A stretch of 64,000 nucleotides of DNA from positions 1,943,501 to 2,007,500 of the forward strand of contig NZ_CP117437.1 of assembly GCF_030687535.1 (NCBI RefSeq). Direction: 5' to 3'. The DNA is from Pseudomonas sp. FP2335. GTDB taxonomy: Bacteria > Pseudomonadota > Gammaproteobacteria > Pseudomonadales > Pseudomonadaceae. Below the pieces are notes generated by a model. It saw only the letters and a program-made list of their open reading frames with translations. It was not told where the DNA came from and ran no database searches. Each line of letters starts with the position of its first letter. The first letter of the stretch is position 1. Shown one piece after another: positions 11,707 through 21,459 of the stretch. Position numbers and translations under genes: made by a program.

Positions 11707-11797
11707 ATGTGGGAGCGGGCTTGCTCGCGAATGCGGAGTGTCAGATTCAGATAAGTTGACTGATACACCGCATTCGCGAGCAAGCCCGCTCCCACAT
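11707..11797. repeat. REP doublet (REPIN), GTGGGAGCGGGCTTGCTCGC type
   Basis: Two REP sequences face each other: the left arm 11707-11736 and the right arm 11768-11797 are perfect reverse complements over 30 bases, with a 31-base spacer. This is the dispersed extragenic palindrome family of fluorescent pseudomonads, thought to be mobilised by RAYT transposases. No RAYT gene is in the window. Confidence 0.9.
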
Positions 11798-12039
11798 TGG
11801 ATTGGTCTGCCAGGTTAAGTATGAAAACGCGACATTTGGATGTCGCTTATCGGACAGTACGCCCCGCAACAGTGCGCTTGTCAGCCAAATTCTGTACCCT
11901 AGCCGCCTCTTTATGCGTGTGCCTCCCAAAAGGAAGCCCCGCGCTAGACCGGTCGACCCCCATCAGGGCCGACAGTAGTTCCCTCATCCACAGGGAATCC
12001 CTCTCTAAATTCCGATTCAGTAGTGTGGTATTTCCCGAA

Positions 12040-13353
12040 ATGAAAGTGTTGAAAAGCCAGGATGTCCTGGCGCTGGGCTTTATGACCTTTGCCCTGTTCG
12101 TGGGCGCCGGCAACATCATCTTCCCGCCTATCGTAGGTTTGCAGTCCGGGCCTCATGTCTGGATGGCAGCGCTGGGCTTCCTGATCACCGCAGTGGGTTT
12201 GCCGGTGGTTACCGTGATCGCCCTGGCCAAGGTCGGCGGCGGTATGGACGCGTTGAGCAGCCCGATCGGCAAGATCGCCGGTGGCCTGCTCGCGGCGGCG
12301 GCGTATCTGGCGGTAGGGCCGCTGTTCGCCACCCCGCGTACCGCGACCGTGTCCTTTGAAGTGGGCCTGGCGCCGCTGACTGGTGAAAGCCCGCTGGCAC
12401 TGTTGCTCTACAGCTCGGTGTACTTCCTGGTGGTGTTCTTCGTTTCCCTGTATCCGGGGCGTTTGCTGGACACCGTTGGGCGTTTCCTGGCACCGCTGAA
12501 GATCATCGCGCTGGCCGTGCTCGGCATTGCCGCGTTTGCCTTGCCGGCCGGTGACGTGGGCGTCGCTACCCCCGAATATGTCGCTGCACCGTTTTCCCAA
12601 GGCTTTATCCAGGGCTACCTGACCATGGATACCCTGGGCGCCCTGGTGTTTGGCATCGTGATTGTCAATGCCATCCGCTCCCGTGGCGTCGAGTCGCCGA
12701 AGCTCATCACCCGTTACGCCATCATTGCGGGCTTGATTGCCGGCGTGGGCCTGGCCCTGGTGTACTTCAGCCTGTTCCGCCTGGGCTCGGGCAGCCATGC
12801 CGTTGCCGCCGGTGCCAGTAATGGCGCAGCGGTGCTCCACGCTTACGTGCAACACACCTTTGGTTCCCTGGGCAGCGGCTTCCTGGCGGTGCTGATCTCC
12901 CTGGCTTGCCTGGTGACAGCTGTAGGCCTGACCTGTGCCTGCGCCGAGTACTTCAGCCGTATCCTGCCGCTGTCCTACAAGACGCTGGTGGTGATTCTGG
13001 CGCTGTTCTCGCTGTTCGTGTCCAACCTGGGCCTGACCAAGCTGATTGCGTTCTCGATCCCGGTACTCACCGCGATCTACCCGCCGTGCATCGTGCTGGT
13101 GGCGTTGAGCTTCTGCAAAGACTTCTGGCAGGAGCAGGGCCGTATCGTGGGGCCGGTGATGCTGGTGTCGTTCATCTTTGGCTGCATCGATGCGCTCAAG
13201 GGTGCAGGTTTCGCCGACTGGTTGCCTGCACAGTTGACCAACCTGCCGCTGAGCGAGCAAGGCCTGGCCTGGCTGGTGCCGTCGGTGATGGTGCTGGGAG
13301 TGGCCGTGGTAATTGACCGTCTGTTGGGCAAGCGCAGCGAAGCGATCGCTTGA
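12040..13353 (+). CDS. brnQ: Branched-chain amino acid transporter, BrnQ/LIVCS family
   Basis: Cation-coupled uptake carrier for leucine, isoleucine and valine in the inner membrane, 437 residues with about 12 hydrophobic helices. The N-terminal signature [21 protein letters not shown] is typical of the LIVCS family. The reading frame extends upstream to 11797, but that extension is basic and non-conserved and overlaps the REP element, so the ATG at 12040 ([14 protein letters not shown]) is chosen. The 242-bp gap upstream holds no convincing gene or promoter pair. The gene is followed by a clear terminator. Confidence 0.93.
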   Translation: MKVLKSQDVLALGFMTFALFVGAGNIIFPPIVGLQSGPHVWMAALGFLITAVGLPVVTVIALAKVGGGMDALSSPIGKIAGGLLAAAAYLAVGPLFATPRTATVSFEVGLAPLTGESPLALLLYSSVYFLVVFFVSLYPGRLLDTVGRFLAPLKIIALAVLGIAAFALPAGDVGVATPEYVAAPFSQGFIQGYLTMDTLGALVFGIVIVNAIRSRGVESPKLITRYAIIAGLIAGVGLALVYFSLFRLGSGSHAVAAGASNGAAVLHAYVQHTFGSLGSGFLAVLISLACLVTAVGLTCACAEYFSRILPLSYKTLVVILALFSLFVSNLGLTKLIAFSIPVLTAIYPPCIVLVALSFCKDFWQEQGRIVGPVMLVSFIFGCIDALKGAGFADWLPAQLTNLPLSEQGLAWLVPSVMVLGVAVVIDRLLGKRSEAIA

Positions 13354-13372
13354 TCCGCTGAACGCGCTATCG

Positions 13373-13407
13373 AAAAGCCCTGTATCAATCGATACGGGGC
13401 TTTTTTT
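13373..13407 (+). terminator. Rho-independent terminator of brnQ
   Basis: AAAAGCCCTGTATC (13373-13386) pairs with GATACGGGGCTTTT (13391-13404) around the loop AATC, with one G-T pair, and runs straight into T residues. Confidence 0.85.
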
Positions 13408-13485
13408 ATGGGCGGCTGGCAGTGTCTTTTTGCCTGGGCTAGCGTCGAATAGGTTAAGAAAAATTCAAGTTCAAACGCGGTCAGT

Positions 13486-13572
13486 GTGGGAGCTGGCTTG
13501 CCTGCGATAGCGGACTGTCAGTTGGCACAACAGTGACTGAGCAGACGCCATCGCAGGCAAGCCAGCTCCCAC
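13486..13572. repeat. REP doublet, GTGGGAGCTGGCTTGCCTGC type
   Basis: The left arm 13486-13513 and right arm 13545-13572 are inverted. The core differs from the commoner type (AGCTGGCTTGCCTGCGATAG instead of AGCGGGCTTGCTCGCGAA), so at least two REP subfamilies coexist here. Confidence 0.88.
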
Positions 13573-13600
13573 CCTGATCGCGCTCGTCATAGGGGCCCGC

Positions 13601-14338
13601 ATGTCGTTCATCGAAACCAATCAGATCCACCTGCTTGCCGCCTTCTGGTTCGCCCTGTGCTGGGGTGGCTACACCCGCTATGCCACCTGGAAGGCCCGGG
13701 ACACGGCCTGCCTGGCCAGTGTGCTGCATCTGTATCGCGAAGACTGGATGCGCCGCATGCTGATGCGCGACAACCGCATCGCCGACGCCAGCGTGATCGG
13801 CAACCTGGAGCGTAACGCCTCGTTCTTCGCTTCCAGTACCTTGATCATCCTCGCCGGTATTCTCACGGTGCTGGGCGCCTCGGAGCGGGCGGTGTCGCTG
13901 TTGGCGGACATTCCGATGGTGCAGCAGGCATCCCAGGGTATGTCCGAGATCAAGTTGCTGTGCCTGGCACTGGTGTTCGTCTACGCCTTCTTCACCTTTA
14001 GCTGGTGCATGCGCCAGTACAACTTTGCGGCAGTGCTGGTGGGTTCTGCGCCGATGATCGGTGAGCGGCACGTGTCCGAGCAGGAACGTCAGGCGTTCGC
14101 CCTGCGAGCGGCGCGCGTGATTTCCATGGCCGCCAACCAATTCAACTTTGGCCTGCGCTCTTACTACTTCGGCATGACCATGCTGGCGTGGTTTGTCAGC
14201 CCCTGGTTGTTCATGCTGATGAGCAGCGGGGTGGTGCTGGTGCTGTATCGCCGGGAGTTTCATTCCGACGTACTGCAAGTGATGGTGTTTACCCCGACCG
14301 ATACGGCACAGCCGGAGGCGGTTAAAGAGCTGGCTTGA
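13601..14338 (+). CDS. DUF599 family membrane protein
   Basis: Predicted inner-membrane protein of 245 residues that resembles the DUF599 family; no biochemical function is known to me. It has hydrophobic segments near 8-24, 82-100, 120-140 and 195-220, with charged loops rich in Arg (EDWMRRMLMRDNRIAD). It stands alone between a REP doublet and a bidirectional terminator, so context gives no functional clue. The start at 13601 is the first ATG and gives a plausible N-terminal membrane helix. Confidence 0.8.
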   Translation: MSFIETNQIHLLAAFWFALCWGGYTRYATWKARDTACLASVLHLYREDWMRRMLMRDNRIADASVIGNLERNASFFASSTLIILAGILTVLGASERAVSLLADIPMVQQASQGMSEIKLLCLALVFVYAFFTFSWCMRQYNFAAVLVGSAPMIGERHVSEQERQAFALRAARVISMAANQFNFGLRSYYFGMTMLAWFVSPWLFMLMSSGVVLVLYRREFHSDVLQVMVFTPTDTAQPEAVKELA

Positions 14339-14365
14339 TTAACGTTTCAACTCAAACAGCAGCCG

Positions 14366-14400
14366 CAAAAAAGCCCGCTATCTAAGCGGGCTTTCTTTTT
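14366..14400. terminator. Bidirectional terminator
   Basis: AAGCCCGCT (14371-14379) and AGCGGGCTT (14385-14393) form a 9-bp stem, with an A-run on the left and a T-rich run on the right. It serves the DUF599 gene on the plus strand and the lipoprotein gene on the minus strand. Confidence 0.85.
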
Positions 14401-14427
14401 GCAGTCAGGCTATTTCAAACCGCGGTC

Positions 14428-14679
14428 TCAAGAACCGGTGGCTGGAGTAGCAGGTGCTGCTTCTTTTGCTGCAGCGGCGTTCGATTCAGCCTGAGCTTTG
14501 GCAGCTTCGGCGTTTTCTTTCGCAGCGTCGTTCACTTTATCCTGAGCCTTCGACATGTCTTTCTGAGCTTGCTCGGAATGTGCAGCAGCGTCTTGGGCTT
14601 TGTCTTCGGATTTTTTGTCGCAGGCAGCCAGACCGAGGGCAGCGGCCAGCATCATGGAAATAGCTAAAGTCTTGCGCAT
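14428..14679 (-). CDS. Small alanine-rich lipoprotein
   Basis: 83-residue precursor. Residues 1-19 form a type II signal peptide ending in the lipobox LAAC, so the mature protein is lipid-anchored at the first Cys. The remainder is Ala/Lys/Glu/Gln-rich with heptad-like character (AQKDMSKAQDKVNDAAKENAEAA is longer than needed but typical), which suggests a helical rod in the periplasm. The start at 14679 is chosen because AAGGAG lies just upstream; the longer reading to 14724 would bury the signal peptide. A specific role cannot be assigned. Confidence 0.85.
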   Translation of the reverse strand: MRKTLAISMMLAAALGLAACDKKSEDKAQDAAAHSEQAQKDMSKAQDKVNDAAKENAEAAKAQAESNAAAAKEAAPATPATGS

Positions 14680-14837
14680 GGGTTGTTTCTCCTTATTGAA
14701 GATATCTACTGGCCTTTCGAGCATGGGGCTCCAGCATTAGTTCCTTTTGTTTCACAGATATATAAACCACTGACTTAAAGGAACTTTTTCCGGCGCCACC
14801 GATAGCCTCGATCAACACTAATAAGAGTCTCGAACGA

Positions 14838-15314
14838 ATGACCGAAAACCCTTTGTTAGAGCGCGCGGCGCGCTTTTTATCGGCCTTGCGCCATTGCCAG
14901 GTGCTGGGCATTACCGCCCATGGGGCCAGCGGGGAGGGTATTACGCTGCTCATGCCGTATGCCCCGCACCTGGTCGGCGACCCGCACACCGGCGTGATCC
15001 ACGGCGGCGCCTTGACCTCCTTGATGGACACCGCTTGCGGCATGGCGACCCTGTGCGTCCTGCCGGAGTTCGAGGTGTGTCCAACCCTCGACCTGCGCAT
15101 CGACTACATGCATCCCGCCGAACCCCACAAGCCGGTGTACGGCTTCGCCCAATGCTACCGGGTCACCACCGACGTGATCTTTACCCGCGGCTTCGCCTAT
15201 CAGTATGACCCGCAGCAACCCATCGCCCATGTGGTGGGTACGTTTATGCGTATGGGCAAGCGGCTTAAAGGCACACAAGGATTGGGCAGCACCATCCAGG
15301 GAGCACAGGCATGA
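14838..15314 (+). CDS. Hotdog-fold thioesterase, PaaI type (first of a tandem pair)
   Basis: 158-residue hotdog protein with the PaaI/YbdB-type motif GVIHGGALTSLMDTACG, where the His-Gly-Gly turn and Asp help bind and hydrolyse an acyl-CoA thioester. It is cytoplasmic. It overlaps the next gene by ATGA, and both carry the same fold, so they probably form a co-translated pair or a hetero-oligomer. The substrate cannot be read from the sequence. Confidence 0.85.
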   Translation: MTENPLLERAARFLSALRHCQVLGITAHGASGEGITLLMPYAPHLVGDPHTGVIHGGALTSLMDTACGMATLCVLPEFEVCPTLDLRIDYMHPAEPHKPVYGFAQCYRVTTDVIFTRGFAYQYDPQQPIAHVVGTFMRMGKRLKGTQGLGSTIQGAQA

Positions 15315-15763
15315 CCCATCGATTCAAGACCCGCCTGGAACAGGCCCACGCACGCGGCAACTATGCAGCGCTGCTGGAGCAGATCCCCTACGCCAGACTG
15401 ATCGGCATCGAATGCACCCGTTTGGGCGATGAGTTGCTGTTTCGCTTGCCGGCCAGTAAGGACAATATTGGTAACCCCATATTGCCGGCGCTCCACGGCG
15501 GCGTGATCGCAGGCTTCATGGAATTGTCGGCGGCGCTGCACCTGCTGGTGTTCACCGGCGCGCCGGGGTTGCCGAAAATCATCGATTTCTCCCTGGATTA
15601 CCTGCGCGCGGGCCAGTTTCGCGACACTTACGCCAAATGCCAGGTGTGGCGCCAGGGCCGACGGGTGGCGAATGTCGCGATCACCGCGTGGCAGAGCACC
15701 GCGGCGGAACCGATTGCCACTGCCCGTGCGCATTTCAAAATCGAGGAAGCGAGCCGCCCTTGA
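15311..15763 (+). CDS. Hotdog-fold thioesterase, PaaI type (second of a tandem pair)
   Basis: 150-residue hotdog protein. The active-site turn reads LHGGVIAGFMELSAAL, so an acidic Glu replaces the Asp seen in the first paralogue (MDTACG). This asymmetry suggests the two copies are not redundant. The start overlaps the upstream stop codon (ATGA), indicating translational coupling. Acyl-CoA thioester hydrolysis is inferred from family. Confidence 0.83.
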   Translation: MTHRFKTRLEQAHARGNYAALLEQIPYARLIGIECTRLGDELLFRLPASKDNIGNPILPALHGGVIAGFMELSAALHLLVFTGAPGLPKIIDFSLDYLRAGQFRDTYAKCQVWRQGRRVANVAITAWQSTAAEPIATARAHFKIEEASRP

Positions 15764-15852
15764 AATCCTGGTCTTAGCCCCCAACTTTGATGACAACCCG
15801 CCGCCAACCCTCAAGGGCGCGGCCACTGCCATCCAATTGGAGTTTGATGACC

Positions 15853-17757
15853 ATGAGTGTGGAAACTCAAAAGGAAACCCTGGGCTTCCAGACCGAGGTG
15901 AAGCAGCTGCTGCACCTCATGATCCATTCGCTGTATTCCAACAAGGAAATTTTCCTTCGCGAATTGATCTCGAACGCCTCTGACGCCGTCGACAAATTAC
16001 GTTTCGAAGCCCTGTCCAAGCCTGAGTTGCTGGAAGGTGGCGCCGAACTGAAAATCCGCGTGAGCTTCGACAAGGACGCCAACACCGTCACCCTCGAAGA
16101 CAACGGTATCGGCATGAGCCGTGAAGACGCGATTACCCATCTGGGTACCATCGCCAAATCCGGCACTGCTGATTTCATGAAGAACCTGTCGGGCGACCAG
16201 AAGAAGGATTCGCACCTGATCGGCCAGTTCGGCGTGGGCTTCTACTCGGCCTTTATCGTTGCCGACAAAGTTGAAGTATTCAGCCGTCGTGCCGGCCTCG
16301 CTGCCAGCGAAGGCGTACACTGGTCGTCCAAGGGTGAGGGCGAATTTGAGATCGCCACTATCGAAAAGGCCGACCGCGGTACCCGCATCGTGCTGCACTT
16401 GAAGTCTGGTGAAGATGAGTTCGCCGACGGTTACCGTCTGCGCAACATCATCAAGAAGTACTCCGACCACATCCCTCTGCCGATCGAGCTGCCGAAAGAA
16501 AAGGCTGCCGTCGAAGGCGAGGAACAGCCTGAGCAGGAATGGGAAACCGTTAACCGCGCCAGCGCCCTGTGGACCCGTCCGCGTACCGAGATCAAGGACG
16601 AGGAGTATCAGGAGTTCTACAAACACATCGCTCACGACTACGAAAACCCGCTGAGCTGGAGCCACAACAAAGTCGAAGGCAAGCTGGAATACAGCTCGCT
16701 GCTCTACGTGCCGACCCGTGCTCCGTTCGACCTGTACCAGCGTGAAGCGCCCAAGGGCCTCAAGCTCTACGTGCAGCGCGTGTTCGTGTTGGATCAGGCG
16801 GACTCGTTCCTGCCGCTGTACCTGCGCTTCATCAAGGGCGTGGTCGACTCCAACGACCTGTCGCTGAACGTATCGCGGGAGATCCTGCAGAAAGACCCGA
16901 TCATCGACTCCATGAAGTCGGCGCTGACCAAGCGCGTGCTCGACATGCTGGAAAAACTGGCGAAGAACGAGCCTGAGCAATACAAAAGCTTCTGGAAAAA
17001 CTTCGGCCAGGTCATGAAAGAAGGCCCGGCTGAAGATTTCGCCAACAAAGAAAAAATCGCCGGCCTGTTGCGTTTTGCTTCCACTCAGGGCGACGACGGC
17101 GAGCAGGTGGTGTCCCTGGCCGAGTACCTGGCACGCGCCAAGGAAGGTCAGGACAAGATCTACTACCTGACCGGCGAGAAGTACGAAGCAGTCAAGGACA
17201 GCCCGCACCTGGAAGTCTTCCGCAAGAAAGGCATCGAAGTGCTGCTGCTGACCGATCGTATCGATGAGTGGCTGATGAGCTACCTCAGCGAGTTCGACGG
17301 CAAGTCTTTCGTCGACGTGGCTCGTGGTGACCTGAACCTAGGGAACCTGGACTCCGAAGAAGAGAAGAAAGAAGCCGAAGAAGTCGCCAAGGCCAAAGAA
17401 GGCTTGGTTGAGCGGATCAAGGCGTCCCTGGGCGATGCGGTCAGTGAAGTGCGGGTTTCCCACCGGCTGACCGACTCCCCGGCGATCCTGGCCATCGGCG
17501 AGCAGGATCTGGGCCTGCAGATGCGTCAGATCCTTGAAGCCAGCGGTCAGAAGGTTCCGGACTCCAAGCCGATCTTCGAATTCAACCCGGCTCACCCGCT
17601 GATCGAGAAACTCGACGGCGAGCAGAACGAAGAGCGGTTTGGCGACCTGTCGCACATCCTCTTCGACCAGGCGGCCCTGGCCGCTGGCGACAGCTTGAAA
17701 GACCCGGCTGCCTACGTGCGCCGCCTGAACAAGCTGTTGGTTGAACTGTCGGTCTGA
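15853..17757 (+). CDS. htpG: Chaperone protein HtpG (Hsp90)
   Basis: ATP-dependent Hsp90 chaperone, 634 residues, cytoplasmic homodimer. The N-terminal GHKL ATPase shows [27 protein letters not shown] and [11 protein letters not shown]; the middle domain carries the conserved [10 protein letters not shown]; the C-terminal dimerisation domain follows. The ATG at 15853 ([20 protein letters not shown]) matches the family start, while the frame extends 22 codons upstream without conservation. No heat-shock promoter is evident in the short gap upstream. A terminator follows. Confidence 0.97.
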   Translation: MSVETQKETLGFQTEVKQLLHLMIHSLYSNKEIFLRELISNASDAVDKLRFEALSKPELLEGGAELKIRVSFDKDANTVTLEDNGIGMSREDAITHLGTIAKSGTADFMKNLSGDQKKDSHLIGQFGVGFYSAFIVADKVEVFSRRAGLAASEGVHWSSKGEGEFEIATIEKADRGTRIVLHLKSGEDEFADGYRLRNIIKKYSDHIPLPIELPKEKAAVEGEEQPEQEWETVNRASALWTRPRTEIKDEEYQEFYKHIAHDYENPLSWSHNKVEGKLEYSSLLYVPTRAPFDLYQREAPKGLKLYVQRVFVLDQADSFLPLYLRFIKGVVDSNDLSLNVSREILQKDPIIDSMKSALTKRVLDMLEKLAKNEPEQYKSFWKNFGQVMKEGPAEDFANKEKIAGLLRFASTQGDDGEQVVSLAEYLARAKEGQDKIYYLTGEKYEAVKDSPHLEVFRKKGIEVLLLTDRIDEWLMSYLSEFDGKSFVDVARGDLNLGNLDSEEEKKEAEEVAKAKEGLVERIKASLGDAVSEVRVSHRLTDSPAILAIGEQDLGLQMRQILEASGQKVPDSKPIFEFNPAHPLIEKLDGEQNEERFGDLSHILFDQAALAAGDSLKDPAAYVRRLNKLLVELSV

Positions 17758-17769
17758 CACCGTTGTAGA

Positions 17770-17795
17770 AAAGCCCGCTTCGGCGGGCTTTTTCG
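17770..17795 (+). terminator. Terminator of htpG
   Basis: AAAGCCCGC (17770-17778), loop TTCG, GCGGGCTTT (17783-17791), then T residues. Confidence 0.88.
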
Positions 17796-17823
17796 TTCTA
17801 GTGCACCTCAACTGGAGTAAATG

Positions 17824-18546
17824 ATGAGCCAAGTCACTGTGCGTTCCGTGGTCTATCAGATTGATGGCCAGTCCTACGAAAGCCGCCTGGCGTTCGATGC
17901 CAGCCACAAGGGTTCGCTGCCGGGCCTGTTGATGGCGCCGAACTGGATGGGGGTGAGTGCGGGTGCCGAGGAGATCGCCAAGAGCGTGGCCAGCAAAGGC
18001 TACGTGGTGCTGATCGCCGACCTGTATGGGCAAACCGTGCGCCCCTCGAATGGCGATGAAGCCGGTGCGGCGATGATGCCGCTCAAGCAAGACAACCCGG
18101 CGCTGATCAAACGCTTGCAGGCGGCCTTTGCGCAACTGCAGGACCAGGCCGAGGTGGATACCTCGAAGCTGGCGACCTTTGGTTTCTGCTTTGGCGGTTT
18201 CTGTGCGCTGGAACTGGCGCGTACCGGAGCACCGTTGAAGGCTGCCGTGTCGTTCCACGGCACTCTCGACACCCAGAACCCGGCAGGCGCCAAGCACATC
18301 CAGGGTTCAGTGCTGGTGCTGCACGGCGCGTCCGATCCATTGGTGCCGAGAGAGCAACTGCCCGCGTTCGAAGAGGAAATGAACGCAGCCGGTGTAGATT
18401 GGCAATTGTTGAGCTACGGCGGTGCGGTGCATTCCTTCACCGATCCGCATGCGAACGTGCCGGGCAAGATGATGTATGACGCGAAGACCGCCAAGCGGGC
18501 GTTCAAGTCGATGCATGATTTGTTGGATGAAGTGTTCCAGGGCTGA
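17824..18546 (+). CDS. Dienelactone hydrolase family protein
   Basis: 240-residue alpha/beta hydrolase. The nucleophile elbow reads GFCFGG, so a Cys takes the place of the usual Ser as in dienelactone hydrolases; LVLHGASDPLVP supplies the Asp and GGAVHSFTDPHA the His. Two adjacent ATGs exist (17821 and 17824); the second is preferred because GGAG at 17814-17817 is then 6 nt away. No aromatic degradation genes are nearby, so classical chlorocatechol metabolism is not indicated and the substrate is unknown. Confidence 0.87.
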   Translation: MSQVTVRSVVYQIDGQSYESRLAFDASHKGSLPGLLMAPNWMGVSAGAEEIAKSVASKGYVVLIADLYGQTVRPSNGDEAGAAMMPLKQDNPALIKRLQAAFAQLQDQAEVDTSKLATFGFCFGGFCALELARTGAPLKAAVSFHGTLDTQNPAGAKHIQGSVLVLHGASDPLVPREQLPAFEEEMNAAGVDWQLLSYGGAVHSFTDPHANVPGKMMYDAKTAKRAFKSMHDLLDEVFQG

Positions 18547-18566
18547 TTGTTCAGCGTCTGTCCTGG

Positions 18567-18642
18567 CCTCATTGCAGGCAAGCCTGCTCCCACATTTGAC
18601 TGTATTCACACATCAAAATGTGGGAGTGGGGCCCCGCGATGG
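18567..18642. repeat. Degenerate REP pair, tail-to-tail
   Basis: GCAAGCCTGCTCCCACATT (ending 18596) and AAAATGTGGGAGTGGGG (from 18616) are inverted, but the cores have diverged. The right arm abuts the stop codon of the pirin gene at 18643. Confidence 0.7.
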
Positions 18643-19509
18643 CTATCTCACCGGCAACTCTATCCTGTCTGTTTCACCGGGCACCGTCGGCCAATCCCCC
18701 GCCGCCCAACGCTGCCGCGCCTGCTCGATAACCGCCGGATCGCTCGCGACAAAATTCCAATTGATCCGCCGCGGCCCATCCAGCGGCGCGCCGCCACATA
18801 TCACCAGGTGGCAATCCGTCTCGGCAAACAACGCCATCTCCTGGCCTGCCGGCAACACCGCCAGGCTGTGCACCTCCAGCGTCTCACCGTCCAATTGCGC
18901 TTCGCCTGCCAGCAGGTACACCGCGCGTTCCTCATGCTCATCCGGAATCAGCAGGGTAGTGGCCGTCTGCATCCGCACTTCGGCATACAGCGTCGGCGAC
19001 AGCACCGGCACCGGTGATTTCAGGCAGAAGCCATTGCCAGCGATCAGCCGGATCTGCACCCCCAGGTTGTCACTCACCGGCAGACTTGCCGCCGGGTGGT
19101 GGCTGTAATGCCCCGGTCCGGTTTCGTGGTCCCTCGGCGAGGCCAGCCACACTTGCAGCCCGTGCAGGCTGAAACCGCTGGCCTGGAGCGCTGCGGGGGT
19201 ACGTTCGACGTGGGCAATCGCGCTGCCGGCGGTCATCCAGCTGACATCGCCGGCCTGCACCAGTTGGTCCGAACCGAGGCTGTCCTTGTGCTGCAAGGCG
19301 CCTTCGAACAGGTAGGTGAGGGTCGACAGGCCGATGTGCGGGTGCTGGCGGATATTCATGCCGCTGCCCGGTGCGTATTGGGTGCGCAGCATATGGTCGA
19401 AAAACACGAAGGGCCCGACACTGCGGCATTCACGCGATGGTAGCGGGCGCAGGATCGGCTGGCCTTCGACATCTTCGGGGCGAGGGCGGATCACGGTGAG
19501 GGTGGTCAT
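18643..19509 (-). CDS. Pirin family protein
   Basis: 288-residue bicupin. The N-terminal cupin has HPHIGLSTLTYLFEG and SAIAHVE, which supply the metal-binding His-His-His-Glu set of pirins. Bacterial pirins include quercetin dioxygenases and regulators of pyruvate dehydrogenase; the exact role here is not shown by the sequence. The C-terminal cupin (about 175-260) lacks an obvious metal set. It is cytoplasmic, with an OsmC-like gene just upstream on the same strand. Confidence 0.88.
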   Translation of the reverse strand: MTTLTVIRPRPEDVEGQPILRPLPSRECRSVGPFVFFDHMLRTQYAPGSGMNIRQHPHIGLSTLTYLFEGALQHKDSLGSDQLVQAGDVSWMTAGSAIAHVERTPAALQASGFSLHGLQVWLASPRDHETGPGHYSHHPAASLPVSDNLGVQIRLIAGNGFCLKSPVPVLSPTLYAEVRMQTATTLLIPDEHEERAVYLLAGEAQLDGETLEVHSLAVLPAGQEMALFAETDCHLVICGGAPLDGPRRINWNFVASDPAVIEQARQRWAAGDWPTVPGETDRIELPVR

Positions 19510-19573
19510 GGTGCATCCCAGTCTGAGCGGGTTGGATGCCGTTGAGCATAACCCGCTCGGGAGGATGTTGCTG

Positions 19574-19990
19574 TTACTGGCTGAACGCGCCTTCGGACAA
19601 TTTCGTGTCGATGCTGATCTCGGCCGTCGTCATCAGCTTGTGCACCGGGCAGCGGTCGGCCACGCGGTGCAGTTCATCGCGCTGGGCGTCGGTGAGCACG
19701 CCCTTGAGGGTCAGCTTGACGTTGAGCTTGTATTTGCCTTTCTGCTCTTCAGTTGCGTCGTGGGTGACTTCCACGGTCACGCCGGTGAGCGGGATGTCTT
19801 TCTTTTGCGCATAGAGCTTGACCGTCAATGCCTTGCACGAGGCCAGGGCGGCGTCGAAGTAGTCGTGGGGGGAGGGCGCCGAGTCATCGCCGCCCAGGCT
19901 CTTGGGCAGGTCGGTGAACAGCTCGTGGTTGTCGATGTTCAGGCTGTGGCGAAAGTTGTCGTGGTTGAGCGTATTGACGGTAACAGGCAT
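19574..19990 (-). CDS. OsmC/Ohr family peroxiredoxin-like protein
   Basis: 138-residue OsmC-fold protein. The two reactive cysteines are visible in ALASCKALT and ADRCPVHK, as expected for thiol-dependent reduction of organic hydroperoxides. The start at 19990 (MPVTVNTLNHDNFRH) has a purine-rich GAGG upstream; a longer reading to 20002 adds four residues. It is co-oriented with the pirin gene 64 bp downstream and may share a transcript. The interval 20003-20173 beyond it shows no gene. Confidence 0.85.
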   Translation of the reverse strand: MPVTVNTLNHDNFRHSLNIDNHELFTDLPKSLGGDDSAPSPHDYFDAALASCKALTVKLYAQKKDIPLTGVTVEVTHDATEEQKGKYKLNVKLTLKGVLTDAQRDELHRVADRCPVHKLMTTAEISIDTKLSEGAFSQ

Positions 19991-20173
19991 GGCGAACCTC
20001 ACAAGGGGGCAGGATGAAGGTCATGCAGTTATAGAGCATGGCGGCGTTCGGGTGTTCCATGTTTTCTACAATCACTTTCGCCGCGATTGTGTTAGGGGTT
20101 TATATCGCGTTTTCGTCTTGGCCAGATTCGCGCAATTGCAGCAGGCGCTCTTGCCACATGGATTCCATACCCC

Positions 20174-20210
20174 CATGAAAAAGCCCCGAACCAGTCGGGG
20201 CTTTTTCATG
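20174..20210. terminator. Bidirectional terminator downstream of fabB
   Basis: CATGAAAAAGCCCCGA (20174-20189) and TCGGGGCTTTTTCATG (20195-20210) form a perfect 16-bp stem with loop ACCAG. A5 and T5 tracts inside the stem allow termination from either side; the fabAB transcript on the minus strand is the main client. Confidence 0.9.
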
Positions 20211-20227
20211 CAATCAAGCTACAGGCT

Positions 20228-21448
20228 TTACTTGCCCTGCCAGCGTTTCAGCACCAGGGTGGCGTTAGTGCCACCGAAGCCGAAGCTGTTGCTCATCACG
20301 GTGTCGATCTTGGCGTTTTCAACGGTCTTGAGCTGGATCGGCATATCAGCGACTGCTGGGTCCAGTTCATCGATGTTGGCCGAGCCGGCGATGAAGTTGC
20401 CTTCCATCATCAGCAGGCAGTAGATCGCTTCGTGAACGCCGGCGGCGCCCAGGGAGTGACCCGACAGGCTCTTGGTAGAGCTGATGGCCGGGGCCTTGTC
20501 GCCGAATACCGCACGCACGCCTTCCATTTCCTTGGCGTCGCCGACCGGAGTCGAGGTGCCGTGGGTGTTCAGGTAGTCGATTGGGGTATCCACGGTGGAC
20601 ATTGCCATCTGCATGCAGCGGATGGCGCCTTCACCGCTTGGCGCAACCATGTCGTAGCCGTCGGAAGTGGCGCCGTAGCCGACGATTTCCGCGTAGATCT
20701 TCGCGCCACGGGCCAGAGCGTGTTCCAGCTCCTCGACCACCACCATGCCGCCGCCGCCGGCGATGACGAAACCGTCACGCTTGGCGTCGTAGGCGCGGGA
20801 GGCCTTTTCCGGGGTTTCGTTGTATTGGGTGGACAGTGCGCCCATGGCATCGAACAGGAACGACTGGCTCCAATGCTCTTCTTCACCACCGCCGGCGAAC
20901 ACGATGTCCTGCTTGCCCAACTGGATCTGCTCGACCGCAGTACCGATGCAGTGAGCACTGGTGGCGCAAGCGGAGGAGATCGAGTAGTTCACGCCCTTGA
21001 TGGCAAATGGCGTGGCCAGGCAGGCCGAAACGGTGCTGCCCATGGTCCGTGTGACACGGTACGGGCCAACGCGCTTCACGCCTTTTTCGCGCAGGATGTC
21101 CAGCGCTTCCATCTGGTTCAGGGTCGATGCGCCGCCGGAACCTGCGATCAGGCCGGTGCGTACGTTGGAAACCTGGTCTTCGCTCAGGCCGGAGTCGGCG
21201 ATGGCGTCTTTCATGGCCAGGTAGGCGTAGGCGGCAGCGTGGCCGACGAAGCGATAGATCTTGCGATCGATCAGTTCTTCGAGGGGCAGGTCAATGGAGC
21301 CGGAAACCTGGCTACGCAGACCCATTTCGGCATATTCCGGGTTGAAGCGGATGCCAGGGCGACTTGCACGCAGGTTAGCGGTGACGGTCTCTTTGTCATT
21401 GCCCAGGCAAGAAACGATGCCCAGACCAGTGATAACGACGCGGCGCAT
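20228..21448 (-). CDS. fabB: 3-oxoacyl-ACP synthase I, FabB
   Basis: Condensing enzyme that elongates cis-3-decenoyl-ACP and so commits acyl chains to unsaturation; 406 residues. Cys161 in [10 protein letters not shown] is the acyl-binding nucleophile, with His residues in [11 protein letters not shown] and GHSLGAAG completing the Cys-His-His site. The gene starts 11 bp after fabA, forming the classic fabAB operon. The terminator above closes the operon. Confidence 0.97.
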   Translation of the reverse strand: MRRVVITGLGIVSCLGNDKETVTANLRASRPGIRFNPEYAEMGLRSQVSGSIDLPLEELIDRKIYRFVGHAAAYAYLAMKDAIADSGLSEDQVSNVRTGLIAGSGGASTLNQMEALDILREKGVKRVGPYRVTRTMGSTVSACLATPFAIKGVNYSISSACATSAHCIGTAVEQIQLGKQDIVFAGGGEEEHWSQSFLFDAMGALSTQYNETPEKASRAYDAKRDGFVIAGGGGMVVVEELEHALARGAKIYAEIVGYGATSDGYDMVAPSGEGAIRCMQMAMSTVDTPIDYLNTHGTSTPVGDAKEMEGVRAVFGDKAPAISSTKSLSGHSLGAAGVHEAIYCLLMMEGNFIAGSANIDELDPAVADMPIQLKTVENAKIDTVMSNSFGFGGTNATLVLKRWQGK

Positions 21449-21459
21449 GCGGATAACCC

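Noticed and set aside
11707-11797. REP arms as CRISPR repeats
   Set aside because: Only two inverted copies occur with no periodic spacers; they fit REPINs.
11878-11900. TTGTCA and TACCCT as a brnQ promoter
   Set aside because: The spacer is only 11 bp, so they cannot form a functional pair.
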